Source: Fragum whitleyi
Taxonomy: Eukaryota; Mollusca; Bivalvia; Cardiida; Cardiidae
Reading direction: 5' to 3'
DNA: 64,000 bases
Assembly (NCBI GenBank): GCA_948146395.1
Contig: OX411552.1
Location: 8,380,186-8,444,185, forward strand
Numbering within the stretch: position 1 is the first letter of the stretch; the number at the start of each line of letters is the position of its first letter. Below are positions 1 through 11,649 of this stretch, in pieces. The notes under the pieces are model-generated. The model saw only the letters and a list, made by a program, of their open reading frames with translations, was not told the origin of the DNA and did no database searches. The translations under genes and the position numbers were made by a program.

Positions 1-274
1 TGATGCAACTGAGTATTAAAAGTTTTATGTAGATATACATGGACTTTAAATTTCTTACGCTTTATATGTATCTGGTGTCAGATTCGTGTATACATCATCA
101 TGGTAGGCCATACGACTGAAAATTGAAAGAATAAGACTGTATCAGTTAAAGGTATTAACTCTTATCCGAGGATAGGCTTAGCTTACTCAGATTTAATTTT
201 AGCTTATATACAATCACAAGCCTTACGGTTATTCTGTAAGAACAGGGATATCTTTATAAATACTAGGTCTCAAA

Positions 275-425
275 TATATAAAACATACTTAGTGTTTTGA
301 ATGAAAAAAATCTAACGAGGTTGGAGCAATTGATAATTGTCCAGACTCTGTCGAGACAATTATCAATACCTGCAACCGAGTTAGATATCTTTTCATACAA
401 TGCACTAAATACGTATTATATTTTT
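275..425. repeat. palindromic (foldback) element, copy 1
   Basis: The two halves are reverse complements over about 70 bases. The core reads TCTAACGAGGTTGGAGC near 311 and comes back as GCAACCGAGTTAGA near 372. The arms extend outward through ATGAAAA and a TTAGTG-containing segment on both sides. A second copy with the same arms lies at 22240-22400, so this is a dispersed element and not a local structure. Confidence 0.7.
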
Positions 426-1373
426 CTTACAACCTCTATCTTTATATCATTGTTTCGAGACACAATATAACTACATATATTTGTTCATTAAGAACAGATG
501 TAGTATTAACCTTCAGTATAAAAATTCAAAGCCAGTCTTCAAAAGTAGCTTATTATTTAATCTAGTGCGTATGTTTGTTTGAATCAATTGAGTTCTACGC
601 AATTTTAATGGTATTTCATCCATACCGCAGCGATTGGAACTCCTAACTATGTTTTCCTTGTATTTAAAAATAGTTTTAGTAATTGTTTTGAACACTTTTC
701 TTGTCCGAGCTACCGGCTACTCACCCACTTCTTAGGCATATGATTATACACCAATTGGTGGAAGAGATATGGAATTTTATAATTGTAATATCTTATTGTC
801 TAGATTGCTCAATGTCTTTCCATGTAGCATACATGAAATTGTTGGAAATGTCAGGCATATACTAAGATATTAGATAACTTTAAACGCAAGGGTAGTTTTG
901 ACTAATGTAAATCAATTGAACTTTAAAATAGTCATAACCAGACCTTAAAAGCCTCACCGGGTTGTTTCAATATTCAAGAAATTTAGCGAACAACCTTTAA
1001 GCGGCGTTATGCAGATGTTACAATCGGTCGAGCGCCGTTACTTTAAAATTCAATCCTTGCTCTAAAGATTAACATAAATTGTAATGGTTTTCCATCCATC
1101 GAGGAGTATTTCACAATGACAGGAAACTTACATGATCCTTGAGTGATCCTGTGAACCACCATTACTGTGACCTAGGTCAAACTGTTCTAATCCGAGAATA
1201 TCTGTAACCATAAAATACAAATCGTTTTGGACATGGAAAATATGTAATCATAGTTTGTCCTTGAAAGTGAACCCTTTATTATTGTAACTAGATAACAACT
1301 AAGGATATCTAGGACATTACTGTAATTCAAGTTTTTCTTATTTCATCAACAGTAAATGTTTCATTCCTATACG

Positions 1374-1655
1374 GGGCCGCCGTCATAGCGCAGTTGGTAG
1401 CGCGTCGGACTGTCAATCTAGAGGTCCCGGGTTCGATCCCCGACGGCGGCACTCATTCTTTCCGACTATTTGTCTCTCACCAATGGGTTGATAATCGTAG
1501 ACCTATGTGAGATAGTAGCTGGAGGCTAGGAAAGAATGTGGTGGTTGTACTGGTGAGAGAAATACCAGGAAACCATTGTTAGGTGCTCCAGCCGCCGCGA
1601 TATAACTGAAACAATGTTGAAATCGGCGTTAAACTCCATTCAATCAATCAATCAA
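1374..1655 (+). mobile_element. tRNA-headed SINE, full length with TSD
   Basis: Positions 1376-1451 resemble a tRNA, with an A-box-like TAGCGCAGTTGGTAGCGCG and a B box GGTTCGATCCC. The anticodon stem does not pair, so it is a SINE head and not a working tRNA gene. A body of about 190 bases follows and ends in a CAAT-repeat tail. A perfect 14-base duplication, TTCATTCCTATACG, flanks the element at 1360-1373 and 1656-1669, as expected for LINE-mediated insertion. Related copies lie at 18.8, 42.5, 54.7, 60.2, 61.2 and 62.6 kb. Confidence 0.9.
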
Positions 1656-1946
1656 TTCATTCCTATACGAGGCGTTGAACGTCCAAGAAAAGACTGGATT
1701 TGGTTGTCTCAAGGAACCTTAGTGGGTAATCAACTACTCAAACAAATATTCCCAGGATTTTAAAACGCATTAATGAACACCAGGTATCTTGAGCCATGAT
1801 GTTTGAAAGCTACAAGTACGAAACCACTGCGTTCTTTAGAATTGTGTCTCTAAAATTGTCTGTCCTTCAGCTATTCGTTTCTTTCTGGCGTCCCATGTGA
1901 AAAGGCGAAAATGAACTCAAAAAGAAATTCGTGAGATCATGCTTAC

Positions 1947-2055
1947 CCGCACCATGTTGTTTTGAGAGCCAGTATAGGGCAGCACTGCCAATGCCGCCAC
2001 AACCAATCACAATGTATTTATAGAAACTCCTTCCTCCTACAGAATTCTCCGCCAT
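1947..2055 (-). CDS. peroxisomal sarcosine/pipecolate oxidase-like, first coding exon (partial gene)
   Basis: The exon encodes 36 residues plus one base: a short leader, then a beta strand and a G-x-G-x-x-G dinucleotide-binding loop (IVIGCGGIGSAALYWLS, residues 15-31). This is the N-terminal Rossmann signature of the DAO/MSOX family of FAD-dependent amine oxidases. The spacing to the start and the LYWLS continuation are most like PIPOX (sarcosine/L-pipecolate oxidase), which oxidises secondary amino acids with release of H2O2 and usually acts in peroxisomes. The start at 2055 is the first ATG, and the exon ends at a clean GTAAGC donor (1941-1946 on the plus strand). The remaining exons and any C-terminal peroxisomal signal are outside the window. 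The family assignment rests on this short stretch only, so another DAO-family oxidase is possible. Confidence 0.7.
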
Positions 2056-2700
2056 TTTGGGTCAGTTGTAAGCCTTAATAAAGAGTATGAACGTGAATAA
2101 TGTAACACAGTGTTATCTATGTTGATTATGAACAAAAATAGTGAGTGCGATAATAGTGACTTATTCTGCAATATTATTCACCTGGGAGGGCAAGGCTTAG
2201 CCGTGTCGTATCTCAATATTTTGGGTTCTTTAAAAAGCTAGCATACACTTGACATTAACGCGTGTAAATAACTGTGTTTTAAAATCTAAAGGACAATCGC
2301 GCTAAGCGAAGGTGAACATTTTTCATCGTTGGGTTACCTATCCTTGTAAAATCCAAGCTGAAGTTACAAGGGTTTGGTAGCCAACCTTCGATTTGAAGAA
2401 AGTTGGCTAACTATTAAACTGAGTAATAATAAATGAAAGCTGAGTTACCTTAACCTTAAATGCAACGAACCGATACCTAGGCACCGCCCTGCCGGGGTAA
2501 TAACCCTGGATTATACATATCTTTACATTTAGATGCAGGTCGAATAATATTGAGTCCGTGTCATCAATGGTACATCTCTTTTTTTACCTGAGATATCCAG
2601 AGAAAGGATCAGGATGTTCTTATTTCCATCGTGGCTTTAACTCATACCTGATTTTATTCTACACGTAGAGAGATATTTTGTCTTCTTCTGTGAACTTTAC

Positions 2701-3062
2701 TACAGTTGACAACATCGTGAAATTGACAAGGAGAATAAGTTTTAAATGATTTTTGAATGAAATTGAGTGAGTGAGCTTTGGGTGAAATTAAAGGGGGAGG
2801 GTTAATCTGATTTATAACATTAATTGAATAAAATATGCATGCAAGTTCTACGAATAGCGTCTTTTTCTTCAAAAATCAACGGGAGGCTTATGATTTCAAT
2901 AATTTAAGTGAAATCCCATCTTTTGAAGAACGTTTGTGATCTATTCTTTTTTAGTGAGTTTGAAGCGTTTTCGATTGGTCTTATTGAGTGTTGGAATGAA
3001 TGAACGGAGCGCTAAGCGAGCGATTTAGAAGGGTTTTGATTGAGATGCATGTCCATTTACTA
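2701..3062 (+). mobile_element. diverged copy of the CAGTTAACAACATCG MITE
   Basis: The left end reads TACAGTTGACAACATCGTGA at 2701, matching the terminal repeat of the MITE family described at 28470-28910. The conserved GGAATGAATGAACGGAGCGC segment near the right end is also recognisable. The central hairpin is missing or degraded and the right terminal repeat is weak. Confidence 0.65.
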
Positions 3063-3199
3063 GTTCGGAGTTCGGAATGGTGCTTACGATCCCTATAGGT
3101 GAATGGAACCCTTGGTTTCCCTCGCCTAAAAAAGCCTTGTTAAAAATATTCAAAAATTGGAGTGCATGCCTTCAAATGTCACATTGCCTCTTTATAAAC

Positions 3200-3450
3200 C
3201 AGGGGCCTGTTTCATCAAACTGTTTAGGACGTGTTTTTGTCTTAAAAACGTCCTAGGACATTTTTAAGACAGAAATCGGGTTTCACCAAACTCGAGAGAT
3301 TTAGGAAGTTCCTAATTTTTGTCCCAAATGTAGGACATCGATTTTGGCGTCCTACGTGATATTTTTGTCTTAAATTTTGTATCTGGAGGAGAGATGGTTA
3401 TAGTTTTCAATACTGTAATTGAAGAAAAGGACAAAGATAGGAACTAACAT
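3200..3450 (+). repeat. GGGCCTGTTTCATCAA element, left copy
   Basis: This copy runs from AGGGGCCTGTTTCATCAAAC through CTTAAAAACGTCCTAGGACA to a short reading frame containing EEKDKD. The same sequence occurs in reverse orientation at 10390-10680, at about 80-85% identity by eye. The matched EEKDKD coding stretch suggests the repeat derives from an element with a protein-coding interior. The terminal sequence style suggests a Harbinger-like DNA transposon, which is inference. Confidence 0.65.
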
Positions 3451-3965
3451 TTATATAAGAGATATAATTTGTACGAAAATATAGTAAGATATTTCCTCTT
3501 TACAGAATAAGTTACCTTTATCATGTGTTACAAAATTCAAGTGAATGGCTTCATAAAAAACATAGAAATAAAAAAATATCAAAGTTTACGCTCGACAACG
3601 TCGACGACGTAGTCGACACCGAGGCTGTACTATTACCTCGGGTTTCTCCGCAAACAGTCAAGCAAAACGAAAGTACGGTGGTATATTTTTGCTACGAGAT
3701 ACAAGGTAGAAGTTTCATGATAGTTTGACAAAATAATATGACAAACGAAAGTTTCTAGGAAATGTTATCTTGATCATATTTTTTATCTTCATAAAAATAG
3801 TGTGACGTTAAAATATAGGGTGAATTCACGTTTTTGAGTGCGTTTACATTTGCAGAGACACGAAAAATGGTTTAAGGCCCGAGATGCTAAAGATTGCCAG
3901 GAAACGTTATCATCGCTGAAGTCTAACATGAAAATGAAGATAATTACAATCACAATAACAATTAC

Positions 3966-4145
3966 GACCCCTGGGGCCTATTTCATCAATAAATGTCCTG
4001 GGACGTGTCTTAAAAGTGTCGTAGGACACATCCTAGGATGTTCGTAAGTCAGTTTCATCAAAACATCCTAGAAAGTTCCTAAGACGTACATTTGCGTTTC
4101 ATCAAACTTTGTTCTAATTTAACCATGCTCGATTAAAAGGCCCCA
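3966..4145 (+). repeat. GGGGCCTATTTCATCAA-type repeat end
   Basis: The start GGGGCCTATTTCATCAATAA and the repeated GTCCTAGGAC-like motifs resemble the 3200-3450 repeat, but the copy is more diverged and in the same orientation. It is probably an independent short insertion. Confidence 0.5.
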
Positions 4146-4999
4146 AAACTACTCACGTGATAAAAAAAAATCACGTGCAAGCTTATTAGCCGTAAAGATG
4201 TGCCTCAACGTTGTCGTTGTTATAGAATTCCTTTTGTTATTAGTATAACTCATTATATTAAATTCCGGTACTAATGTTATTTGAATTTAATGATTTCTTT
4301 CGTCATAAATCAACACGCTAACGCTCTTCATTTCTTTCGAAGCCTTTTTTTTTCGACAATGTTACATGTTACTGCATATAATTTTCGTCGATAAAAATTT
4401 TCTTTCATAAAACACGTTGTCTGCGCGTGTCATATTCTCCGAAGATTCACCTGTCTTCGGGACCGTATCACTTATCCAGATTGGGATGAATATAACTACC
4501 TCGTACGCATAACTCCGTATTCTATCGCCAAAAGGTAGTAAATGAAGAATTTCAATTAAAACTTCATTTTTGTGGAAATCAAACTTAATTTTGCCTTAAA
4601 TTAATTGACAAATATATTGCTTTAAATTGCGAAAGTAATTTTTTTTAAAAAAAGGTTGTTTGCTTGAGATCTATATATACTGTACAAAGTTTCCTAATAT
4701 AGATTTTGGGAAAAACCGATAAAATTCAAGCATTTCATGGCCGCTGACATTTTGAAAGTAGTTCAACGGAATCGGCCGAGTTGTCACAAATAACACTACC
4801 CAGAATGCTCATATCAGATAGGTCAGTATTTGAAAAATGCCACCTATCGGAAGATAACGTCATAAAACATAAATCATTCTTTATTTCTTCTACTTTATTT
4901 CTCTTGTAGTTTCTGATAATTTACGTTCATGAATTGTACGTTTCAAATCACGTTATCCGTTCTACCCATCAAAATCATCAACGACCGCCCTCTTTAAAG

Positions 5000-5395
5000 C
5001 AAACGTTCACCCGATTTGCTTCAAACTATAACAAAATAATTGTATCTTCATCACCAAGATGATTCCTTTAGAAAATAGGTCAGGTCCGTCAAGTATAGCG
5101 AAACTATGGGCTAACGGAAATTTGATAAAAAAACATAATTATCATGATAGATTCCACATTTGTCATCCGATTTGCTTTAAATAATTTACAGAATGAATCA
5201 CTTATCATAATGACCGTTCCTTTTGAAAAAAAATCATGTCCGTGAAGTATCGCGGGCTTATAGAAGTTAAAATATCTTTTCGCGATATATTAAATAGTTG
5301 CGCCCGATTTGCTTCAAGCTCTCATAGAATGGTTTCACTAACTTTTGTTCCTATTGAAAATTAATAAGGTCCTTCAAGGGCTACAGTTAAAGGGC
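5000..5395 (+). repeat. degenerate tandem repeat, about three units of 140-155 bp
   Basis: A CCCGATTTGCTTCAA-like block recurs near 5012, 5166 and 5305. Each is followed at similar distance by a CCTTTxGAAAA block and a GTCCxTCAAG block. The units are well diverged. Such arrays are common inside non-autonomous bivalve elements, but I cannot define the ends of the host element. Confidence 0.55.
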
Positions 5396-5664
5396 CTTAT
5401 GAAAATATGATACCATTTTCCCATCACTTTACCTTTCACTGCATTTAGCGGGATGTTTTTTTTCCGGAAGTACTTTCAAATAACATGTGATTGAATCCAA
5501 CACAGACTTGTCATGCCATTTGAGCCAGTCCTAGGTTTTCATGGGCCTATAGTTAGAAAGAAGAAGCACGGTAAATTTTATTCCTTTTTTACGCGTTTAG
5601 CTCGACTGATTTCGTAGAAAAACTCGAGGTAATGATATAGTCTGCCTCCCTTAAATCCTACGAT

Positions 5665-5815
5665 GACTCCTGATGGCATTCTTTGTTAATGATCGGCATC
5701 CATGCTAGAATTGTTCCTTAGACTATTACAAACAAGATAGGGGTGGATGCCCAGCATAATTTTTCGATTTAAGGTCACAGTGAGGTCAAAGGTCAATGAA
5801 TGCAAAAATCAAGAA
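5665..5815 (+). repeat. GGATGCCCAG repeat, forward copy
   Basis: It shares TGATGGCATTCTTTGTTAATG, CATCCATGCTAG, GGTGGATGCCCAG and AAGGTCACAG..AGGTCAAAGGTCAA with the inverted copy at 9595-9742, in the same order and spacing. This is a dispersed repeat of unknown class. Confidence 0.6.
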
Positions 5816-6284
5816 AAATGGCTTGTAGCTAAAGCAAAATTATTTTCGTCAATACAAAATGAAAGTAATGTGACCTAATCCACATAAATTGAATTAGGAA
5901 TGGACTGAGGCTTGCCCCAGAGCCTATATTGTCATTTTCAAACAGTATTTTACCATATATATGCTAAAAAACGCTCTGGCCAATAACAAAATAAAGCACA
6001 TTACTTAACGAAATTTTGATTGAACATGAGTAAAAGGTTTATTATTACATACATATAATCCAAGGCATTCTTGTATTTAAGTGTAGAAATATTCTAGACT
6101 ACTTCAAACAATCATAGGGTGCATACCAAGTGTCTGTTTCAAATTTCAGGTCAGAATGCGGTCACACGTAAAGTACGTTCAAATGTGGGAACCTGACAAA
6201 TACGTGCAACTGATGTACATTGTACATAACTTTCATCTTTAAAATTATGACAATAGGAACGAAATCAAATGTAAATAAGTAACA

Positions 6285-6850
6285 AGAGGCCCATGAGGGC
6301 CCAAGACCACTCTTCTGCCTCTTTGAAAAACCTATGTCTTGATAGTGCTATTCAAGATATAACCAGGAAAAAGTTTCATGAAAATATATCAGTAATTGAA
6401 GGAGAGTGGGTTGATAAGGAAATTCATGACGCCACATAATTACACCAAATGACAAAGTTGTGGCCATGGTAACCTAAGAAAAATTTTGTTTAAGTTTTAT
6501 GTCAATCCATGCATAAATGAAGAAGTTGTGTAAACAATAAATATGACATAAAGCCCCTTTTACTGTGACATTGCATATTATCACCAAACCTCTGTAAAAT
6601 GGACATAGTCAATTGATAAGGGATATTCTATTATACAAGAGTATCTATAAACAAAAGACGAGTTGTGTTAGCGAGGAATTTAACATTAAGGCCCCATTTC
6701 CCTTGATTTGGCATATAATCAAATGGCAAAATAAATATGGCTATGGTCACACGATGAGAAATATTCTGTCGAATGCTTATGAAATTTTGTGTATAAATGA
6801 AGGAGTTGTGTTAACAAAGAATATATATACTGAACAAAAATAAAAAGTAT
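6285..6850 (+). mobile_element. AAGAGGCCCATGAGGGCC element with internal repeats
   Basis: A hairpin-prone GGCCCATGAGGGCC sits at the left end (near 6290). It is followed by at least two diverged units, each with a block such as AAGCCCCTTTTACTGTGACA and an ATGAAGAAGTTGTGT-like segment. A third related unit appears at 8125-8300. This resembles satellite-carrying Helitron/Helentron-type or 'pearl'-type non-autonomous elements of bivalves. The class is inferred. Confidence 0.45.
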
Positions 6851-8124
6851 ACACCGAATAAAACTCCGGATTTCGTTAAAAGTACACACGGAAATTCTAT
6901 GAATTATATTGTAAATCGCACCCTGATCATTTGTTATTACATTTGAACAGTTTGATATGATTTGAAGAAGACGCTTTCCAATTATCTGCGTTAACGTAGC
7001 CAGGGGATCATTTAAAAAAAAATCACAGACTCTCAGTTAAATATTCAATTTATTTTTTTTTTTTAATTTATGACAGTTTTCATGCTTGTCAATTGCAATA
7101 TCAGGGTGTAAGGAAGCCTGGATTGATAAGACAACATGGTGCCTTCTGCTGATTTCTGCCAATATTACGTGAAATGAACACAAACAAACATCTAACGCAG
7201 TTTGAAAGCCCAAATTGACCAAATTCTGTCTGCGCATTCCTAGTCAAGAAAACCATACCCAAAATTCTCTATTTTAGTTCTTAATTGACAATAAAACAAC
7301 ATTTGTATTGCTATGTTACGTTAACGTTTCCACATGCTCATGGGAGAGGCTCCTTTGAATTTCAATAAACATTGCCCTCTGTGAACCCATTGAAACTGAA
7401 ATGACAATTGGCTCGGTTTGAAAGTTTGACTTTTTCCAAGGCTATAATATTTACTTCGCTTCTGTTTTGGAATGGTGATAAAGGAGCTAGGAAGCAAACA
7501 CGACCATTTGAATTAGCGAATTTGGCATGACGTCTTTCCACAGTCCCTAAAGAGTTTTAAAAGGGTGTCTAGCAATACATCTCTATCGGAAATGGTCAGC
7601 AAATGTCTTTATTTTTCTTCTCTTTCATCTGAAACCTGTAAAATTTACTCAACAATTGACGAGTCTAGAAAATGCATGTGGTCAAGTTTTTTCTTGGTCT
7701 CTTTCAATACTGTGTGATCTACGGAACACAACTATTGTTTGCTTAACTTTACCACAAAGCTTTATAGGTTACATTCATTTGAAAATAATCTCAAGATCGA
7801 TGACGTGACGTACGTTGACATAGAAAACAAAGATGAGGACATTTCCTGAAAGAAATATTAAAATAACTTCTTGCTGGTGTGTGTATGAGCAAACGAAATA
7901 CTGCAAACATATTGGTACGATAATTGATCTTTTTATCATACAGATGTAAAAAATATTGGCAAATGAAAAGTAGATACTTTCTTTTTTTGCAGAGTACACA
8001 TATATTTTACTTTTATCATGACGCAACATATAACTAAAAAGCCACAAAAGCACATAGTCACGGGAAAACGAATATTCTATGAAGGTCCAGATGAATGTTT
8101 CAAATAATAAAAGAGAAGTACATG

Positions 8125-8300
8125 TACGTTAATAAGAAAGTTTACATTTAGGTCCCTTTTTTCTAAGACGCAGTTTGAAATTGCCAGGCCACATCAATAT
8201 GCACATGATCACATGATGTAGAATAATAAGTGAAAGTTTCTTCAACTTTCATGCATAAACGAAGAAGTGTTTAAAATAAATTCTTAAAGTTTTAATTCAA
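8125..8300 (+). repeat. single diverged unit of the 6.3 kb repeat
   Basis: It contains AGGTCCCTTTTTTC, a TTTCATGCATAAACGAAGAA segment and AATATAGTTCCCTTTTC, all parallel to the units at 6400-6810. It may be a remnant of the same element separated by later insertion. Confidence 0.4.
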
Positions 8301-9594
8301 ATATAGTTCCCTTTTCAGAGAGAGCAATCATTGTGATGATACAATCATTCTGAGCAAGTTTGAAATCAATCTGATGAAAACTGTGGACTTTAGAGCGTTA
8401 AGGAGGATTTTCTAGTTAAATTTTATTAAGGCGCCTTCTGTTTCGGAAACTATTGATTCTTCTGCTTTTTTCTGCAACCTTTAAATGCGCATCTCGGATG
8501 TCAATGAGCTGTAACAATTCTTATACCATTTTATCTCTGAGGATGCCCATTCAGTGTCACTCAATGAGTCAAGCCTATCTAACACATCTATGAACTGTCT
8601 TCGGCTTCGCACACACTCTCTCACTTTCTATTTACCATCCTCACCATCAACCCTTAGCAGATCTTTCCTAGATGCCTGACATAAAATGCAAAATTCAAAA
8701 GAAAGTTTCAACACATCAGATTTTCTTTTCAACCCAGTTACTGGATCACGTCCATAATTGGTGTAACTTAATTCTGAATTATAAAAGAAAGATTTATAAT
8801 CAAAACAATCAAAGATTGAAAATCAGTGAACATTAACTACTATCTAGCATAAAAGCAGCAGGATATAACGCGAAGAACATAACTGATTGCAACATATTTA
8901 TCTCCTTATCAGCATAGAAAACTTTGACTTCAAAAAAGTGAGATGGTTTGTTATTTAGAAAGAGTGCACGTCGCCTAGCGTCCGGTAAACAAATACATTC
9001 AAATTGTCATTTGTAGTAGCACTGTATTCACCGGTACAGTGGCTAGCAGTATACACAGGGTATTTAATGTCAATTTCCTGTAGAGAGGCTTATAACAAAA
9101 CTATTAAACAGAAATCTAGAACTCCCCTTAATATTAAAGAATTCAAAACCTGTAATGATACGAATTTTGCAGCGTAAACGCAATATTAAGTACTGAGCAA
9201 GTTCAACTGATTCCATTGGCCTACCCACCCGAATTTGTAAGTTTATAAAAGCAAAGTGCAATCCAAGTGTACACACTACCTTACACAATGTAGAGGACAC
9301 GATAAAATTTTTTGAAATGCATAAGACTTAAGCATGATGGCAAATAACATTGAAAAAAATACTGAAAAACTCCAAAATATTCAAGTTTTCATCCAAAATA
9401 TTCAGAGATAAACCATTTTTAGTTTTGGAAAGTACATTTTTCTATCCCATAATAGTCAAAATACTCACAAAAACTTGTCTTTTCCATAAATAATGTCTCT
9501 GATGCAGTTTACAAAAAAATCAGCACAATCAGAATTAAAAATACAGCATGTATTGCAATTAAAATTATCGCAACGAGGATTTTGATATGAAAAT

Positions 9595-9742
9595 GCACCT
9601 ATTTGACCTTTGACCTTGCTGTGACCTTAATTCAAAGTTTCAGACTGGGCATCCACCCTGGGAGGTTTTGTCATACCCCAAAGAATATTACTAGCATGGA
9701 TGCCGAGCATTAACAAAGAATGCCATCAAAACAATTTTCTAG
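9595..9742 (-). repeat. GGATGCCCAG repeat, inverted copy
   Basis: Reverse complement counterpart of 5665-5815, containing the GGATGCCCAGTCTGAAA, AAGGTCACAGCAAGGTC and GGCATTCTTTGTTAATG blocks. Confidence 0.6.
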
Positions 9743-10389
9743 AGCCCGTACGAATTATAGTCGGTAAACTAATACGACCTCCGGATCGTTTGCGTCGTCG
9801 TCGCTGGCGAGCGTCAACTTTGATATTTTGCTTTTTTTCTGTATTTCTGAAGGCTATCAGCTGAAACTTGCAACACATGATTAAGGCTACTTATAATAAT
9901 ATAGAGGGTAAACCTAACTGTATTTTCTTATAGATTATGTCAAGAGATTTTGTCTACTTTCGAGTACTTAATAGCCGAGGTTGGTGCTATTGTTTATATT
10001 CTATATCACAATAGAATAAATCTATCGACGTAATCAATGTTCACAGAATGTTGGGCTATCGCCTGCAAAACATGTTCTTACTACACTCGACCAAAGATAT
10101 CGTTTCGCGCTTAGATGGTCTCGGTGTATAGGTGGAGAATCTCATGTCTGTTGCAAAGTCGATCCCGGATTGCTTTTACTTTGGACTTGTTACATCACCC
10201 TCAACGTGTACTGTTTTGTAATACTCAAAGAGGGCATTGTCTTTGTTCTGTGCTGTCCCTACACATTTGCTCGGTGCTCCAATTGCATACTTGCGCCAAA
10301 CATTGCAATTCCGATATCACTACATATTCAGACCTTTCTAGCAACTTTTGGATCGCAAAAAGAACACCATTAGGATTCCCATCCCCGCC

Positions 10390-10680
10390 TGACCATAATA
10401 TTCTAGTTCCCTTTAGTCTCACTAAATCATCTTTGTCTTTTTCTTCATCTACAGTTTGGAAAATAACACCCATATCTTGTTTAGATACAATATTTAAGAC
10501 AAAAATATCGTCGCGTAGGACACCGAAATCGGTGTCCTACGTTTGGGACAAAATTTAGGAACTCCCTAAATCTATCGAGTTTGATGAAACCCGATTTATT
10601 TCTTTAAAATGTCCTAGGACGTTTTTAAGACCAAACTACGTCCTAAACAGCTTGATGAAACAGGCCCCTGGCCTACAGCA
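10390..10680 (-). repeat. GGGCCTGTTTCATCAA element, right inverted copy with coding remnant
   Basis: Read on the minus strand it begins AGGGGCCTGTTTCATCAAGC and runs inward through the same blocks as 3200-3450. It then enters a reading frame (10225-10473, minus) beginning MGVIFQTVDEEKDKDD. The left copy has the cognate start MVIVFNTVIEEKDKD but stops shortly after. I do not recognise the protein; a transposon accessory protein is the simplest reading. Confidence 0.6.
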
Positions 10681-10727
10681 CTTTTAGCGCTTCTATTTCA
10701 TCCTAAACGCAAGGCTGAGCTACAGCG

Positions 10728-11027
10728 ATGGCCGCCAACTTCTGGTCCGCCCATCTGTCTGTTCGTAAAAAATCTAACTTATGCGAATTAGGTCACAGAT
10801 ATCATCGGACTGCATTGCAACTTTTAACTAATTGTATGAACAACAATCAAAATTTCATTATAAAATTGAGTAGATTCGTAGAAAACACGGACGAAATGGG
10901 CCTCATGAAATTTCACGCGGAATATTCACGTTTAATGGCCTGTCACACAATATGGCAGTGGGATCGCAGGAAAATATTCATACTTTTCGGTAAAAAGACA
11001 CTCTGCTTTTTTCACGGCGTTCATTAA
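10728..11027 (+). CDS. unrecognised 99-residue open frame
   Basis: It opens with a good context (GCGATGGCCGCC) just outside the 10.4-10.7 kb repeat and encodes 99 residues with a Trp/His-rich, Arg-containing composition. I see no signal peptide, membrane segment or named motif, and no clear splice donor inside. It could be a lone exon, a transposon-derived frame or chance. It is listed because it is the only long frame with a strong start in this spacer. Confidence 0.2.
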   Translation: MAANFWSAHLSVRKKSNLCELGHRYHRTALQLLTNCMNNNQNFIIKLSRFVENTDEMGLMKFHAEYSRLMACHTIWQWDRRKIFILFGKKTLCFFHGVH

Positions 11028-11064
11028 GATGTCACGGACATCTGTGATGCACCTGATTTAAGTT

Positions 11065-11258
11065 ATTACATTTTTATGCAGACACTCTTAGTGTCAGATT
11101 TTATTTAGAGTTTTATAATTTAAATATACAATCTAATAATTAATATTTACTACCGGGTCTAATGATAATTTGACCTGGTTGCAAATATTTATTACTAAAT
11201 TGTATATCAAAATAAAAGAAATCTTAATAAAATCTGACATTAAAAGAGTCTGCATAAA
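11065..11258. mobile_element. foldback/MITE with long terminal inverted repeats
   Basis: The left end ACATTTTTATGCAGACACTC and the right end GAGTCTGCATAAAAATGTA are inverted repeats. The complementarity continues inward through GTCAGATTTTATT and AATAATTAATATTTACTA-type blocks, so almost the whole element can fold. No coding capacity. The target duplication is unclear. Confidence 0.7.
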
Positions 11259-11540
11259 AATGTACTCCTCTGAGGTTCAAGGCTACAGGAGAAAGTCGAA
11301 TGACAAATTTGTCTTCGACTAACCATAACCTTAAATTTTCTTAATATTTCACACGGTTGCTCATATTTCTGAGAATGGCTGTGGCTAATTTAATGCAGTT
11401 TCCTACCATTCAGTTCAAGGTCATAATAGAACTTCAAAGATAAAAATATACGTTCATTTACTCATTCTTTATGTCTAATATCAAAGCTTGATAACATTCT
11501 TCACATGTGTATCTAAATGATAGTTAACGGGTCATTCTGC

Positions 11541-11649
11541 CCTGCGTTTAGGATGCCAAACCGGAGCAAACAGTTTGCACGTGCACCTGTGTGCAAAGCG
11601 GGGTATAATTGGCAAACTGTTGCACCGTTTTGTCTTTCTGAACACAGGG
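11541..11649. repeat. hairpin element of the CCTGCGTTCAGGATG family
   Basis: The arms CCTGCGTTTAGGATGCCAAA and TTCTGAACACAGG, with inner arms CAAACAGTTTGCACGTGCA and GGCAAACTGTTGCACCG, make it strongly self-complementary. Further copies lie at 17472-17589, 41411-41539, 48474-48580, 54411-54524 and, partially, 57411-57462. Confidence 0.7.

Larger units (their letters stand above)
1..1946. other. intron or 3' side of the oxidase gene, repeats only
   Basis: No further exon of the minus-strand oxidase gene could be recognised here. The stretch holds an imperfect palindrome at 275-425 and a full-length SINE with target-site duplications at 1360-1669. The remainder is AT-rich sequence in which I see nothing. 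Confidence 0.5.

Noticed and set aside
1376..1451. tRNA gene (Asp-like GTC loop)
   Set aside because: The acceptor stem and boxes look tRNA-like, but the anticodon stem does not pair and the sequence continues into a SINE body with target duplications. The same applies at 42498 and 62575.
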